From Bacteroidota bacterium (GTDB taxonomy: Bacteria > Bacteroidota > Bacteroidia > AKYH767-A > OLB10), in NCBI GenBank assembly GCA_016717725.1, contig JADKFA010000021.1, positions 1 through 56,061 on the forward strand: a DNA stretch of 56,061 nt. The letters run 5' to 3'. Positions 18,811-28,487 of the stretch are shown here, piece after piece. The position numbers and the translations under genes are program-made. The stretch's first letter is position 1. Every line of letters begins with the position of its first letter. The notes under the pieces are model-generated. The model was not told where the DNA came from. It made no database searches and saw nothing but the letters and a program-made list of their open reading frames with translations.

Positions 18811-20298
18811 CTAGAAAAGAAATCCAAATGTCATCAACACACGATGGTCAGTTTCTTTTAATGTAATTCCTTCCGTAATTTGATTGTTGAGAGAATAAGG
18901 CTGTAAATAACTTCCTTGCTGCGACCACGAATAACCTAAGTCATAGTACCATTTCTTTTCACGAAAACCAAATCCCGCAGTTATACCAATTTTACTTAAG
19001 TCATTCTCTTTCGAATCGCGCAATGCTGTTTTAAATGGAGAAGTAGAATAAAATCCTCCTGTTCTAAATCGAAATTGATCAAATCGGAATTCAACCCCAG
19101 CTCTTAAATTATGTGATCCTGTATATTTCCTGCCGATAGCATTATTCACAGGATTGAAATCAGCTGAAAAAGATCGGTCAACTGGTTTTACTCGTGCTTG
19201 ACTGTAATTTAAATATTCGTAATCCACATTCAGTGCCGCTTGCTTTCCTAAGATTAATGCGAGATTAGTCATCACACGAAAAGGAGTTGTAATCTTATAA
19301 TCAAATGGAATAAATTCTGGTGCAGCATACGATCGAATATTTCCATCTTGTAAATCAGTTTTGATGGTCGCTGAATATTTATCTACTAATGTATACCAAG
19401 TAGGGGAGTGAATAGCTACTCCAATTCGAATAGCATCTGCAGGGCGAAAAATTGCACCGAATTTTAAATTGATACCGCTACCCGTTGTTTTTAAATCTTG
19501 GTTGTATTGAAAACTGGTGAAGTTGGGTATGGTGTCTTGATTGTCCTTTTCTTCCCAAGTACTTTCTTCTTCATATCGTAAAGACGTAATTCCTAAAGTG
19601 AATCCTAAATAAAGTCTTTCATCATAATTTCCACCAAAAGTAAAATCCCATTCTCCTTGTCCGCCTTTAGTTTCTACAGTTCTTGTCTGTAAAGCTCCAG
19701 CAAAGGGAACAGCACTAAAATATTCGACATTTCCACCATTGGTAAAAGTATCAATTAAAAAAGTCTGCCACGCTAAATCAATATCGAAAGGATAGTTGTT
19801 TGGAATGTCATCTGGATCGACTCCATCCAACTCTTCTAAATAATTATCGAGTAAAGAATTTTTTCCATTGCCTGCAGATGCTGTATACCTTCCATTAAAA
19901 TCATTGGTTCTATTATATCCGATTCCAAAGGCAACCCCTTTCCAATCGGATGATGAATTTTCTCGATTCGAAGCCCAAACCATTCCTAAGTTTCCAAAAG
20001 AAAATTTGAATGCGTTGTCGCTATTATCTTTTCCAATATAGTTGGCATCTGTGGTGCGATTGGAAAACATCGGACTTATTGAAAATTCTGATCTTCTATA
20101 AACAGCAATCCCTGCAGGGTTGGTGGATAATGAACTGAAGTCGGCACCTAAGGCGCCAAAAGCATTTCCCATGCCTAACGATCGTGCAGTACTTCCATAG
20201 TTAAGCATACTATATCGCAAAGCATCCGCATCAGTTTGCGCTTGTGATGCTGTACAACTTGAAATGAGAATAATGATTATAAACAATTTTTTTTGCAT
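18811..20298 (-). CDS. OmpP1/FadL-family outer membrane transporter
   Basis: This is a beta-barrel of the long-chain fatty acid or hydrophobic compound transporter class. The start at 20298 gives a clean signal peptide (MQKKLFIIIILISSCTASQA, cut before QTDADAL); an ATG 13 codons upstream would put a non-signal extension before it. Family features are the N-terminal plug segment YGSTARSLGMGNAFGALGAD and SSLSTNPAG. Alternating beta strands continue to a C-terminal aromatic residue (LMTFGFLF), the usual assembly signal. It converges on the glycosyltransferase without a visible terminator. Downstream of the repeat-rich lipoprotein on the same strand, it may share its transcript. Confidence 0.9.
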   Translation of the reverse strand: MQKKLFIIIILISSCTASQAQTDADALRYSMLNYGSTARSLGMGNAFGALGADFSSLSTNPAGIAVYRRSEFSISPMFSNRTTDANYIGKDNSDNAFKFSFGNLGMVWASNRENSSSDWKGVAFGIGYNRTNDFNGRYTASAGNGKNSLLDNYLEELDGVDPDDIPNNYPFDIDLAWQTFLIDTFTNGGNVEYFSAVPFAGALQTRTVETKGGQGEWDFTFGGNYDERLYLGFTLGITSLRYEEESTWEEKDNQDTIPNFTSFQYNQDLKTTGSGINLKFGAIFRPADAIRIGVAIHSPTWYTLVDKYSATIKTDLQDGNIRSYAAPEFIPFDYKITTPFRVMTNLALILGKQAALNVDYEYLNYSQARVKPVDRSFSADFNPVNNAIGRKYTGSHNLRAGVEFRFDQFRFRTGGFYSTSPFKTALRDSKENDLSKIGITAGFGFREKKWYYDLGYSWSQQGSYLQPYSLNNQITEGITLKETDHRVLMTFGFLF

Positions 20299-20407
20299 GG
20301 TGTATGGTTGGATGTGGTGAATATAAAAAGGCTGCAATTAGTGAAAGCGATTAAGTCAATTAAATTGAGCTATTGCCTTTTAAATTGCAGCCTGTGACAA
20401 ATTTATT

Positions 20408-22162
20408 TTATCTTCTGTTTCGTCCGCCGCTTGATGAATTACTCGATCCTGAACTTCTATTGTTTGAAGGTGCAGGAGATGAATAGGAGGGGCTTGAAGT
20501 TCTTGGACTCGATTTTACTTCGTTGCTTCTTGGTTCATTGTTATAGCTCTTTGGAGAAGAGTTTTGTTTTGGACTCTCGTCGCGCTTCTTTTTAGGCGTC
20601 AAATTATTATTTTCATTCCGAGGAGTAGAATTCTTCGGGGTGTAATCATTATTATGTGGTGTAGTTTCTACAGGCTCATTCTCCCTCGGATTCGAATAAT
20701 TATTATTTCTTGGCGTAGATCCGTCGTTTGATTTTGGAGTGTTGTATTCAGACGGATCATTGTTTCGAGGATTTGAACTATTTCCTTTAGGATTGGACGG
20801 AGTAGGCTTAGGATCAGAATTCTTGGGTTCGTAATTATTCTCGTAAGTTTTTGGAGTCGTGTTTTTCGGCTCTGTATTACGAGGTGTGTAATTAGTTCCA
20901 TTGTTCTTTGGAGTAGTTTTCGGCTCTGTGGTACGTGGAGTGTAATTAGTTCCGTCGTTCTTTGGAGTCGTCTTCGGCTCTGTAGTACGTGGAGTGGGAT
21001 TAGTTCCATCGTTTTTAGGAGTAGTTTTTGGCTCTGTAGTACGTGGAGTGTAATTAGTTCCGTCGTTTTTTGGAGTAGTTGTTTTCGGATTGGTATTTAT
21101 TCCGTTTTCATTTCTTGGAGTTGTTGTGCGTGGATCCACATTCGTGTTTTTCGGATTTCTAGGCGTCTCAGCGTTTCTCGCCGGCTGTGAAGCTTGTGAA
21201 GCCAATGATGTAATCTGATTTTTTGGTCGGCCTATCGCAGATACCCCATCAGTAGCGGTAAATGTACGTGGCGTTTTTGGATCGGAAACTAAACTTCTTC
21301 CATAAATTTCACCAACCGATCTACCTCCAGGTACATTGTTTGCCACATTATTTCTGCCGCTTTTTCTTGGGCCATAATAGTAGCTGTAAGAGTCATAACT
21401 GTTAAAGTAATTGCCGTTGAAAGTACCGTTATATAATCCGGCATAATAACCATTCATATAACCTTGGTTATAACCATTCCAATAGCCATGATGGTATCCG
21501 TGATTGTATCCATTCCATCCATTGTTCCATCCCCATGATGGGCCCCATCCCCAAGATGGACCATAACTAAAACCTATATTCCAACCCGAATTGTATCCCC
21601 AGCTTGAATAATAAGGAGGATTCCACCAGCTATAACCACAATATACACTTACACCCCAAGAATAAGGATTGTAATCATACATGTAGGTGTTGGTATAGAA
21701 TGGATCGTAATAACTCCATCCAAGTGGACGATAAAAGCGGCGAATACGTGCTGAATAGGCATAATCGTAATAATCATCGTCGTCGTAATAATTATTAGTT
21801 ATGTATGTATTCCCTTCTTGATCTTGGTATTGAGAAGAAGAGTTTGAATTGTCAGATGAATTTTGGTTGTTGTCAAAACGGTCGTTATTAGAATAATTGC
21901 CGCTTTCTGACTGATTCTCTTGATTTTGAGAGTTGTTCTGAGAATCGTATTGATTAGTTTGAGTTGGTTCAGATGTATTTTCATTTGAACCATTGTTATT
22001 GGAATTGTTCTGCTGAGTATTGTTGCTTCGACTGTAATCATCAGCTATGGCATCACGATCTGAATAATAAACATCATCATATTCTCGACTTGCAGTCTTA
22101 CTTGATGAACAAGCACTCAAGCTGATGGCAGCTGAAATGAGTACAAAGGTTAATTTTTTCAT
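20408..22162 (-). CDS. Repeat-rich, low-complexity lipoprotein
   Basis: The 584-residue protein begins with a signal peptide and lipobox (ISLSAC). Three compositionally different zones follow. Residues 30-125 are rich in Asn, Gln, Ser and Asp. Residues 140-260 are rich in Trp, Tyr, Gly and Asn (SWGWGPSWGWNNGWNGY). From about residue 300 to the end the protein is rich in Pro, Thr, Asn, Lys and Arg, with an 18-residue tandem repeat and a basic tail. It is likely disordered and surface-exposed. No family function is known to me; an adhesive or matrix role is inferred from composition. It diverges from proS. Confidence 0.75.
   Translation of the reverse strand: MKKLTFVLISAAISLSACSSSKTASREYDDVYYSDRDAIADDYSRSNNTQQNNSNNNGSNENTSEPTQTNQYDSQNNSQNQENQSESGNYSNNDRFDNNQNSSDNSNSSSQYQDQEGNTYITNNYYDDDDYYDYAYSARIRRFYRPLGWSYYDPFYTNTYMYDYNPYSWGVSVYCGYSWWNPPYYSSWGYNSGWNIGFSYGPSWGWGPSWGWNNGWNGYNHGYHHGYWNGYNQGYMNGYYAGLYNGTFNGNYFNSYDSYSYYYGPRKSGRNNVANNVPGGRSVGEIYGRSLVSDPKTPRTFTATDGVSAIGRPKNQITSLASQASQPARNAETPRNPKNTNVDPRTTTPRNENGINTNPKTTTPKNDGTNYTPRTTEPKTTPKNDGTNPTPRTTEPKTTPKNDGTNYTPRTTEPKTTPKNNGTNYTPRNTEPKNTTPKTYENNYEPKNSDPKPTPSNPKGNSSNPRNNDPSEYNTPKSNDGSTPRNNNYSNPRENEPVETTPHNNDYTPKNSTPRNENNNLTPKKKRDESPKQNSSPKSYNNEPRSNEVKSSPRTSSPSYSSPAPSNNRSSGSSNSSSGGRNRR
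20865..21080. repeat. Four tandem 54-base repeats inside the lipoprotein gene
   Basis: Exact 54-base spacing is seen at 20865, 20919, 20973 and 21027. The unit encodes 18 residues close to TPKNDGTNYTPRTTEPKT. Differences are few (N/D, Y/P), so the array has expanded recently or is kept uniform. Confidence 0.88.
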
Positions 22163-22318
22163 GGCTTTTTCTCTTTTTATTATGTTTGACCAACAATTTG
22201 ATGGACTGAACTGTCAATAGTTTAAGATTTGATTGGCTATGTGCAGTCAGTTTTCCAATTTTGCTGTGTCAAACGACGAGGCAAACACAATGCCAAACTT
22301 TGTAAAGATATATATCCT

Positions 22319-23794
22319 ATGAGCGAACAACTAACACCAAGAGCAGAAAATTATTCCCAATGGTATCAAGATCTAGTAATCAAGGCCGACTTAGCCGAAA
22401 ACTCTGCCGTGAGAGGGTGTATGGTGATAAAACCTTATGGTTATGCCATCTGGGAACGCATGCAACAGGACCTCGATCGACGTTTTAAAGAAACGGGACA
22501 TTCGAATGCTTATTTCCCTCTCTTCATCCCAAAATCATTTTTCTCGAAGGAAGCAAGTCACGTTGAAGGCTTTGCTAAGGAATGTGCAGTTGTTACACAT
22601 TATCGATTAAAAAACGATCCTGATGGAAAAGGCGTAATCGTGGACGAAACCGCAAAGCTGGAAGAAGAATTAATCGTTCGTCCAACATCGGAAACCATTA
22701 TTTGGAATACGTACCGTGGATGGATTCAATCATACCGCGATCTACCTATTTTGATTAATCAATGGGCCAATGTGGTGAGATGGGAGATGCGAACCCGATT
22801 ATTTTTACGTACCACCGAATTTTTGTGGCAAGAAGGTCATACAGCACATGCAACACAAGAAGAAGCTATTGCAGAAGCGAATCAAATGCTGGAAGTGTAT
22901 GCCTCTTTTGCTGAAGATATTCTCGCCATTCCAGTGTTAAAAGGTAGGAAATCGGCGAATGAAAGATTTGCAGGTGCTTTAGATACGCTATGTATTGAAG
23001 CCTTGATGCAAGATGGAAAAGCATTGCAAGCCGGCACCTCGCATTTTCTAGGTCAAAATTTTGCAAAAGCTTTTGATGTGAAATTTACATCGAAAGAAGG
23101 GAAGCAGGATTTTGTTTGGGCTACCTCTTGGGGTGTTTCAACTCGATTAATGGGTGCTTTAATTATGTCGCATAGTGATGACAGCGGTTTGGTTTTACCT
23201 CCTCGATTAGCGCCAATTCAAGTGGTGATTGTACCCATTTATAAAGGAGATGAGCAATTGGAATTATTGACTCAATTCATCCAACCTATTATTACAAAAC
23301 TAAAGGCAAAAGGAATTTCGGTGAAGTTTGATAACCGTGATACGCATAAGCCAGGATGGAAATTTGCAGAGTATGAATTGAAAGGTGTTCCTGTTCGTAT
23401 TGCTGTAGGTCCACGCGATATGGAGAACGGAACCGTAGAAGTGGCTCGCCGTGATACCAAGGAAAAAAGTGTGTATCAAGTTACAGATCTTGATTTGAAA
23501 GTAGAACATTTGTTAAGTCAAATTCAAGATAATATTTACAAAAAGGCACAAACTTTCAGAGAAGAGAATACCTATCGAGCAGACTCCTGGGAAGAGTTCA
23601 ATAAAATTTTAGATGATAAAGGTGGATTCATCTATGCGCATTGGGATGGAACCCCAGAAACAGAAGAAAAAATAAAGGAAATGTCGAAGGCTACCATTCG
23701 TTGTATCCCTCTTGGAAATAAATTGGAAGCAGGAAAATGTATTCTTACAGGGAATCCATCTACCCAACGCGTAGTGTTTGCTAGAGCGTACTAG
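22319..23794 (+). CDS. proS: Prolyl-tRNA synthetase (short type without editing insert)
   Basis: This class II enzyme charges tRNA-Pro. ATG at 22319 (MSEQLTPRAENYSQWYQDLV) gives 491 residues, the usual length for the archaeal/eukaryotic-like bacterial type. The open frame upstream to 22229 is an extension without family match. Motif 2 is RPTSETIIWNTYRGWI with EFLWQEGHTAHAT. Motif 3 and the anticodon domain follow (PIQVVIVPIYKG, VPVRIAVGPRD), with the C-terminal zinc-type domain ending FARAY. It precedes a conserved unknown by 37 bases. Confidence 0.95.
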   Translation: MSEQLTPRAENYSQWYQDLVIKADLAENSAVRGCMVIKPYGYAIWERMQQDLDRRFKETGHSNAYFPLFIPKSFFSKEASHVEGFAKECAVVTHYRLKNDPDGKGVIVDETAKLEEELIVRPTSETIIWNTYRGWIQSYRDLPILINQWANVVRWEMRTRLFLRTTEFLWQEGHTAHATQEEAIAEANQMLEVYASFAEDILAIPVLKGRKSANERFAGALDTLCIEALMQDGKALQAGTSHFLGQNFAKAFDVKFTSKEGKQDFVWATSWGVSTRLMGALIMSHSDDSGLVLPPRLAPIQVVIVPIYKGDEQLELLTQFIQPIITKLKAKGISVKFDNRDTHKPGWKFAEYELKGVPVRIAVGPRDMENGTVEVARRDTKEKSVYQVTDLDLKVEHLLSQIQDNIYKKAQTFREENTYRADSWEEFNKILDDKGGFIYAHWDGTPETEEKIKEMSKATIRCIPLGNKLEAGKCILTGNPSTQRVVFARAY

Positions 23795-23831
23795 TTTTTT
23801 TATTAAGTTTATATTCTATTGATGAAAGCTA

Positions 23832-24518
23832 ATGGATAAAGCCAACAACGATTTAGTCAATACCATTCTGAAAAAAGGAGGGTTGGCAAAGGATGTAACA
23901 GACAGCACCTTTAATGTGCTTACGTTGTTTAAATCCGTTTTGCAACAAATTGAAGTAGAACTTAAGTCGGCAATTATCAAGGAAGAAACTCGAATTAAAA
24001 TTCAATATAAAGATCGTGGTACCTTCGAAGCAGAAATTAAAGTAGCTGAGGATGTTTTGATTTTCATCATGCATACCAATGCCTTCGTGTTTAATTCGGC
24101 TCATCCCGTTTGGAAATCGAGTTATGTAAATTTGGATGAGAGCAGAGGTACGGTGGGGATGATCAGTATTTATAATTTTCTTTCCGACTCATTTAAATTT
24201 GATCGGAAAGAAGATACAGGTCATTTAGTTGCAAGAGTCTTTGTCAACAAAGAAGGATATTTTTTTGTGGAAGGAAAACGTCAACTTGGAATATTGTTCA
24301 ATGATTATCCAAATATGAAAGCTAGTGAAGCAACAATTCGTTCTTTAATTGAAAGCGCTATCTCCTTCAGTTTAGATATTGATGTTGATGTTCCACCATT
24401 CGATGCCATGAAAGAAATTACAGTATTTCAAGCTATGGTTAACACCATGCAAAGCACATTTACCACTGGAAAACGCCTCGGTTTTAAATTTGAAGGCGAG
24501 ACTGATGTGGAAGGATGA
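23832..24518 (+). CDS. Conserved Bacteroidota protein of unknown function
   Basis: The protein has 228 residues and no signal peptide or membrane helix, so it is likely cytoplasmic. The N-terminal third is helical (NTILKKGGLAKDVTDSTFNVLTLFKSVLQQIEVEL is split by Pro-free stretches). The middle is beta-rich (GTFEAEIKVAEDVLIFIMHTN region) with a conserved-looking RVFVNKEGYFFVEGKRQLG hairpin. It follows proS closely on the same strand and probably shares its transcript. The stop is TGA, which shows that TGA is used as a normal stop here. I do not recognise a named family. Confidence 0.75.
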   Translation: MDKANNDLVNTILKKGGLAKDVTDSTFNVLTLFKSVLQQIEVELKSAIIKEETRIKIQYKDRGTFEAEIKVAEDVLIFIMHTNAFVFNSAHPVWKSSYVNLDESRGTVGMISIYNFLSDSFKFDRKEDTGHLVARVFVNKEGYFFVEGKRQLGILFNDYPNMKASEATIRSLIESAISFSLDIDVDVPPFDAMKEITVFQAMVNTMQSTFTTGKRLGFKFEGETDVEG

Positions 24519-24554
24519 TATTAATTAAAAATTAAGAATTAAGAATTCAGAATT

Positions 24555-25085
24555 ATGAATGCAGAATTAACCATTTATGATGCATTTCAAACAGAAGGAA
24601 AAGGAGCCATAGCCTCTAATTTTCAAGAGATCCTGTCCATTGCACGTCAATGCCCACAAGCAGGAGGGCCTTATGTATTCATTGCACGCAATTATTTAAA
24701 ATACATGGGATGGCATTTTGATTATAACGATGCCATAACCTGTTTGCAACAAGGAATTTTTAGAGAGGAAGGTGGAGATGAAATAGAGAATTCAAAATCG
24801 ACAATTCTCGTTTTCCCAAACCCTGCCGGTGACTTGATAAAAATAGATTTAGTAGATCGTCAGGATGCTATCCAAGCCATTGAGTTATTTGATCAAATGG
24901 GTCGCCTCGTTTATTCGATTAAATCTCAAGAAAAATCGCCTGCTTTACAGCTAAATCTTCAAAATCTTGCTCAAGGCTCTGCCCTGCAGTTTACGCAAAG
25001 CGGAATACTGCAGGGGGTGTATGTAATTCGTTGTACTACTAATAAAAATTTTGTATACAATTCTAAGCTAATAATTCAAAAATGA
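24555..25085 (+). pseudogene. C-terminal remnant of a large T9SS-exported surface protein
   Basis: The 176 residues lack a signal peptide. They begin inside AT-rich repeat sequence and read like the last part of a long Bacteroidota surface protein: CPQAGGPYVFIARNYLKYM, then a C-terminal type A sorting domain with VFPNPAGDLIKIDL, GVYVIRCTTNKNF and a basic end SKLIIQK. Without a signal peptide it could not reach the T9SS, so it is probably a truncated copy. Its stop overlaps the next gene's start (ATGA), so translation may still matter for coupling. An intact cytosolic gene is less likely. Confidence 0.7.
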
Positions 25086-26614
25086 AAAATAGTATTCAAT
25101 TAAATATTGCATTACTATTTCAATTATTATTGCTTTTAGTAAATGCAAAAGTATTAAGCCAAGGTGAAAATCATCGTTTCTTATTGGGTTACGACGTAGG
25201 ACTAAGCCCGTTTGCAACGGCTACGCGAGCACAACTACTCAGTAATACAACAAGCTCAACAGTATTACCCGATAGTTTTATTATACCATTCCGTGCTGCG
25301 CAAGCAAACATAAGTGATGCCAATGGTAATTTTTTAATGTCGAGTAATGGTATTTTTATTATGAATGCGGCAGGCGACACCATGCTTAATGGGTCTGGAC
25401 TCAATCCTAATCCAGGCACCGCTTCATGGGCAAGTAGTGGTATTCCGTTTACACATTCCAATTTAATTTTACCATTTCCGGGTGACAGTAATGGGTATGT
25501 TTTATTGCACCAAACTTTTTCAATTACGGGAGGTTTTCCCTGTGATCGCTTATTTTATACCCGCATTGATATGACGTTGGATGGAGGTTTGGGAGGTGTA
25601 ACTGCGCAAAAAAATTGGCTTTTTCATTATGGAGATGTGGATATGGGATTGGCGGCTTGTCGTCATGGTAATGGTAGAGATTGGTGGATTATTGCTCAGA
25701 AAGCCTTTAGTGACACATTGCTTATTTTTTTATTCAATCCCCAAGGAATTAATTTTCACATTCAACAAGGGTTTGGGTTTCCTTCTAGCTATGAGAATGC
25801 GGGTACTCCAAAGTTCTCTGCAAATGGTGATCGTTTCGCATATACTACAGGTATACCTTTAGGTGGTAGTGTTTATTACCATGACGCAAGAGTGTTTAAT
25901 TTTGACCGATGTAATAGTATATTGTCAAATGCCCAATTATTGATTATTGACAATAGTGACGGTTTTGGTAATGAATTTAGTCCGAGTGGAAGATTTTTAT
26001 ATACTAGTTCATCACAAAATATTTATCAATTCGATTTAGATGCCGCTAATGTGCAGGCATCCAAAATTGGAGTAGCACTTTATGATGGATTTTATTCCCC
26101 CTATCCCCCCTTTGCCACTGATTTTTGGTGCATGAACCGTAGAGCAGATGGTAAAATTTATGTATCAACCGGAAATAGTACTTTAAAAATGCACCGTATT
26201 GAATTTCCCGATAGTTTGGGCTTGGCTTGCGATGTGCAACAACATTCAATTTCATTGCCTTGTTATGCATTTAGAGCGGATGTAAACCACCCTAATTATA
26301 ATTTAGGCAGGTGGGCGGGTAGTCCTTGCGATACGCTGGCATGGGTAGGCAATGAAGAAATTAAAATTGATTTTAAATTGCGATTGTATCCCAACCCCAG
26401 CCGAGGTGAGTTTAAATTAATCTATTTGTTGCCAAAAGGCGAGGGTGGTATACTCGAAATTTACAATGTAGAAGGAAAGAGAGTGTACAGTCAAACATTG
26501 CCTCCATGGAGTACCTTACAAGAACTATCCTTAAACTTACCTGCAGGTTTATACACTTGTAGAATACAGTCCAAACAACAGCAGCAAACCATACGATGGG
26601 TGGTGATGGAGTAA
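25082..26614 (+). CDS. Secreted T9SS cargo protein with propeller-like repeats
   Basis: The protein has 510 residues with a signal peptide (LLFQLLLLLVNAKVLSQ). The body has repeated short beta motifs such as GLAACRHGNGRDWWIIAQ, GNEFSPSGRFLYTSSSQNIYQ, MNRRADGKIYVST and LACDVQQHSISLP, found in a Bacteroidota family of secreted proteins with a propeller-like fold. A sorting domain closes it: LRLYPNPSRGEFKLIY ... LPAGLYTCRIQSK. It is likely exported by the T9SS and attached to or released from the surface. The substrate or ligand is unknown. It starts at an ATGA overlap with the truncated gene before it. Confidence 0.85.
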   Translation: MKNSIQLNIALLFQLLLLLVNAKVLSQGENHRFLLGYDVGLSPFATATRAQLLSNTTSSTVLPDSFIIPFRAAQANISDANGNFLMSSNGIFIMNAAGDTMLNGSGLNPNPGTASWASSGIPFTHSNLILPFPGDSNGYVLLHQTFSITGGFPCDRLFYTRIDMTLDGGLGGVTAQKNWLFHYGDVDMGLAACRHGNGRDWWIIAQKAFSDTLLIFLFNPQGINFHIQQGFGFPSSYENAGTPKFSANGDRFAYTTGIPLGGSVYYHDARVFNFDRCNSILSNAQLLIIDNSDGFGNEFSPSGRFLYTSSSQNIYQFDLDAANVQASKIGVALYDGFYSPYPPFATDFWCMNRRADGKIYVSTGNSTLKMHRIEFPDSLGLACDVQQHSISLPCYAFRADVNHPNYNLGRWAGSPCDTLAWVGNEEIKIDFKLRLYPNPSRGEFKLIYLLPKGEGGILEIYNVEGKRVYSQTLPPWSTLQELSLNLPAGLYTCRIQSKQQQQTIRWVVME

Positions 26615-26637
26615 ATTAATTAAGAATGCAGAATGCA

Positions 26638-26768
26638 GTCGCGAGGCTTCGCGATCAGAATTCATAATTGTTTTTTAGACCAATTCATGAACTTGCAAAA
26701 CAAAATTAATTCGGTCATTTGCAATTTTAATCGGATTTCGCAAATACTATAACTCAAGGCCTCGCGAC
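26638..26768. repeat. GC-rich inverted repeat within an AT-rich intergenic block
   Basis: GTCGCGAGGC at 26638-26647 is the exact reverse complement of GCCTCGCGAC at 26759-26768, 111 bases apart. The left arm also forms its own hairpin (TCGCGA-GGCT-TCGCGA). AT-rich segments outside each arm (AATTAAGAATGCAGAATG on the left, AATTCTTAATTCCTAATTC on the right) are also roughly inverted. Confidence 0.7.
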
Positions 26769-26822
26769 TAATCCACATAACAATCCCTTTAATTCTTAAT
26801 TCCTAATTCTAAATTCTGAATT

Positions 26823-26858
26823 AATAATTCTTAACCTGCTTGCAGGTTAAGAATTATT
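26823..26858. terminator. 36-base near-perfect palindrome at the end of the TPR gene
   Basis: Seventeen bases at 26823-26839 are the exact complement of 26842-26858, with two central bases. The palindrome contains the stop codon of the minus-strand TPR gene (26854-26856). It can stop or stabilise transcripts arriving from the Ton cluster, though no clear T run follows. Confidence 0.65.
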
Positions 26859-28458
26859 TACAATCCTTCGACTCCTTAATAATCTTTATTGCATCAATAG
26901 CTTGCTGCACTTTTGGATCAATTTCAAGTACTTTTTTCCAATACAAAAGTGATTTTATGCAATCTTTCTGACGAAGGTATGCTACCGCAATATAGCTGTT
27001 CGCCTCAATTAGCTCTCGGCTATATTTAGCTGTGCTTGCTGAGTCTACTGAGTTTAACTCGATGTATTTTTCATAAAGTGGTATCGCTTGCAAAGTATTA
27101 AATAAAGTGTCGATCTGACTCAAACTTCTACCGCGATACAAATATCCATTAGCCCAGGTAGGACTAAGTTCAGTAACCTTTGTAAAAATACTATCAGCCA
27201 TTAAAAAATTCTTATTTGAATAATACGCTTTGCCTAAATTAAAATAGTCGGCTGTTAATACTTTAGCAACGTTTGCGATTTTACCCTCATAAGTTTTCAC
27301 AGCTAATTCATAGTTCTTTAGTTTGGTAGCCATCTTAGCGAGGTCGTCATATAATTCTGAATTGCGTGGATCAATACTCACGGCTTTCTCTAAATATACA
27401 ATCGCCAATGAATCTTTTCCTTGCTTACTCAAAATTTTTCCGTAGTAAGCATAGTCTTTACCAAAGCGTCGAGAAGTATCTGATTCGGTAATGCTGAATA
27501 CCTTGTCGATGGTTTTTAAAGCAGTATCGTAGAGAGCAACTTCATATGCTACGTAAGACATGATTCGCATCATATATAAATTGCTTGAATCAACTTTATT
27601 TACTAAGTTAAGTTCTGCTTGTGCCGATTTATAATCTTCACTATCGAAAAGGAAGAAAGCATAACGTAAACGGGCAAACGTATTATTTTTACTTAACTCT
27701 AAATATTTTTTGTACGCGCCTTTCGCATCTTCAGTTTTTCTTTGTTTGAAATAAACCTCTCCCAATTCACGATAGGCAGGAGCAAAGTTAGCGTCAATCT
27801 TAATTGCATTTTCAAATTCAATGATAGCTCCATCAAAGTTCGTAGCACGCTTGTACAACTGACCTTTATGCAACAATGCTTTTACTTGACTTTTATCGAG
27901 GTCTAAAGCTTTATTATAATTTGAAGCAGCTTCTGTTCCGTTGTTCAACTCCGAATATAAGTCACCTAATAAATTATATACTTCCGGATTTTTTGGATCC
28001 AATTTAACAGCTGCTTCCAGATAATTTTGCGCACTCATTAAATCTTGCGCTTTATTGTAATGCATATAAGCTTCGGCAGCTTCCATTAATACCAACGCGT
28101 TTTTACCATTTCCCATGATCACCGCTTTGTCAATAAGCGTTTTTCCTCCTGCCATGTCACCAACCATTAATTTAATTTCGGCTTGGCCAATTAAGTTGAG
28201 AGCATTAGCTGGATCTTTTTCTAATCCTTTTTGAAAAGCTACAGATGCTTGTTCTGGATTTTCAGCATCAATAAAATTTTCTCCGTAGTAATAATACAAA
28301 ATGCCATTATTGGGTTCTGTCAGTAAGAGTTGCTGATACATGGCTGCAGCAGCTTCTTGCTGTTCGTTTTCATTTAAACGAATAGCTTCTTTTAATGATT
28401 GAGAATAAAGTAAGCTACTAAAGAAAGTAAGGGTTGTAATTATGATGGTTTTTTTCAT
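26854..28458 (-). CDS. Periplasmic tetratricopeptide-repeat protein of the Ton cluster
   Basis: The protein has 534 residues with a signal peptide (MKKTIIITTLTFFSSLLYSQ). About ten TPR-type helical pairs follow, seen for example in EVYNLLGDLYSELNNGTEAA, GELYFK-like APAYRELGEVYFKQRK and NSELYDDLAKMATKLKN. TPR arrays bind peptides or hold complexes together. It is the last gene of the exbB-exbD-exbD-tonB-pstS-like series on the minus strand, an order common in this phylum. A scaffold role in envelope energy transduction is inferred. Confidence 0.88.
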   Translation of the reverse strand: MKKTIIITTLTFFSSLLYSQSLKEAIRLNENEQQEAAAAMYQQLLLTEPNNGILYYYYGENFIDAENPEQASVAFQKGLEKDPANALNLIGQAEIKLMVGDMAGGKTLIDKAVIMGNGKNALVLMEAAEAYMHYNKAQDLMSAQNYLEAAVKLDPKNPEVYNLLGDLYSELNNGTEAASNYNKALDLDKSQVKALLHKGQLYKRATNFDGAIIEFENAIKIDANFAPAYRELGEVYFKQRKTEDAKGAYKKYLELSKNNTFARLRYAFFLFDSEDYKSAQAELNLVNKVDSSNLYMMRIMSYVAYEVALYDTALKTIDKVFSITESDTSRRFGKDYAYYGKILSKQGKDSLAIVYLEKAVSIDPRNSELYDDLAKMATKLKNYELAVKTYEGKIANVAKVLTADYFNLGKAYYSNKNFLMADSIFTKVTELSPTWANGYLYRGRSLSQIDTLFNTLQAIPLYEKYIELNSVDSASTAKYSRELIEANSYIAVAYLRQKDCIKSLLYWKKVLEIDPKVQQAIDAIKIIKESKDCK

Positions 28459-28487
28459 GTCGATTTTAATAGAATAAATTCTGAATT

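Noticed and set aside
21604..21798. Plus-strand open frame in the low-complexity gene
   Set aside because: It is the complement of Trp/Tyr/Asp-rich codons in the lipoprotein gene and has no start context.
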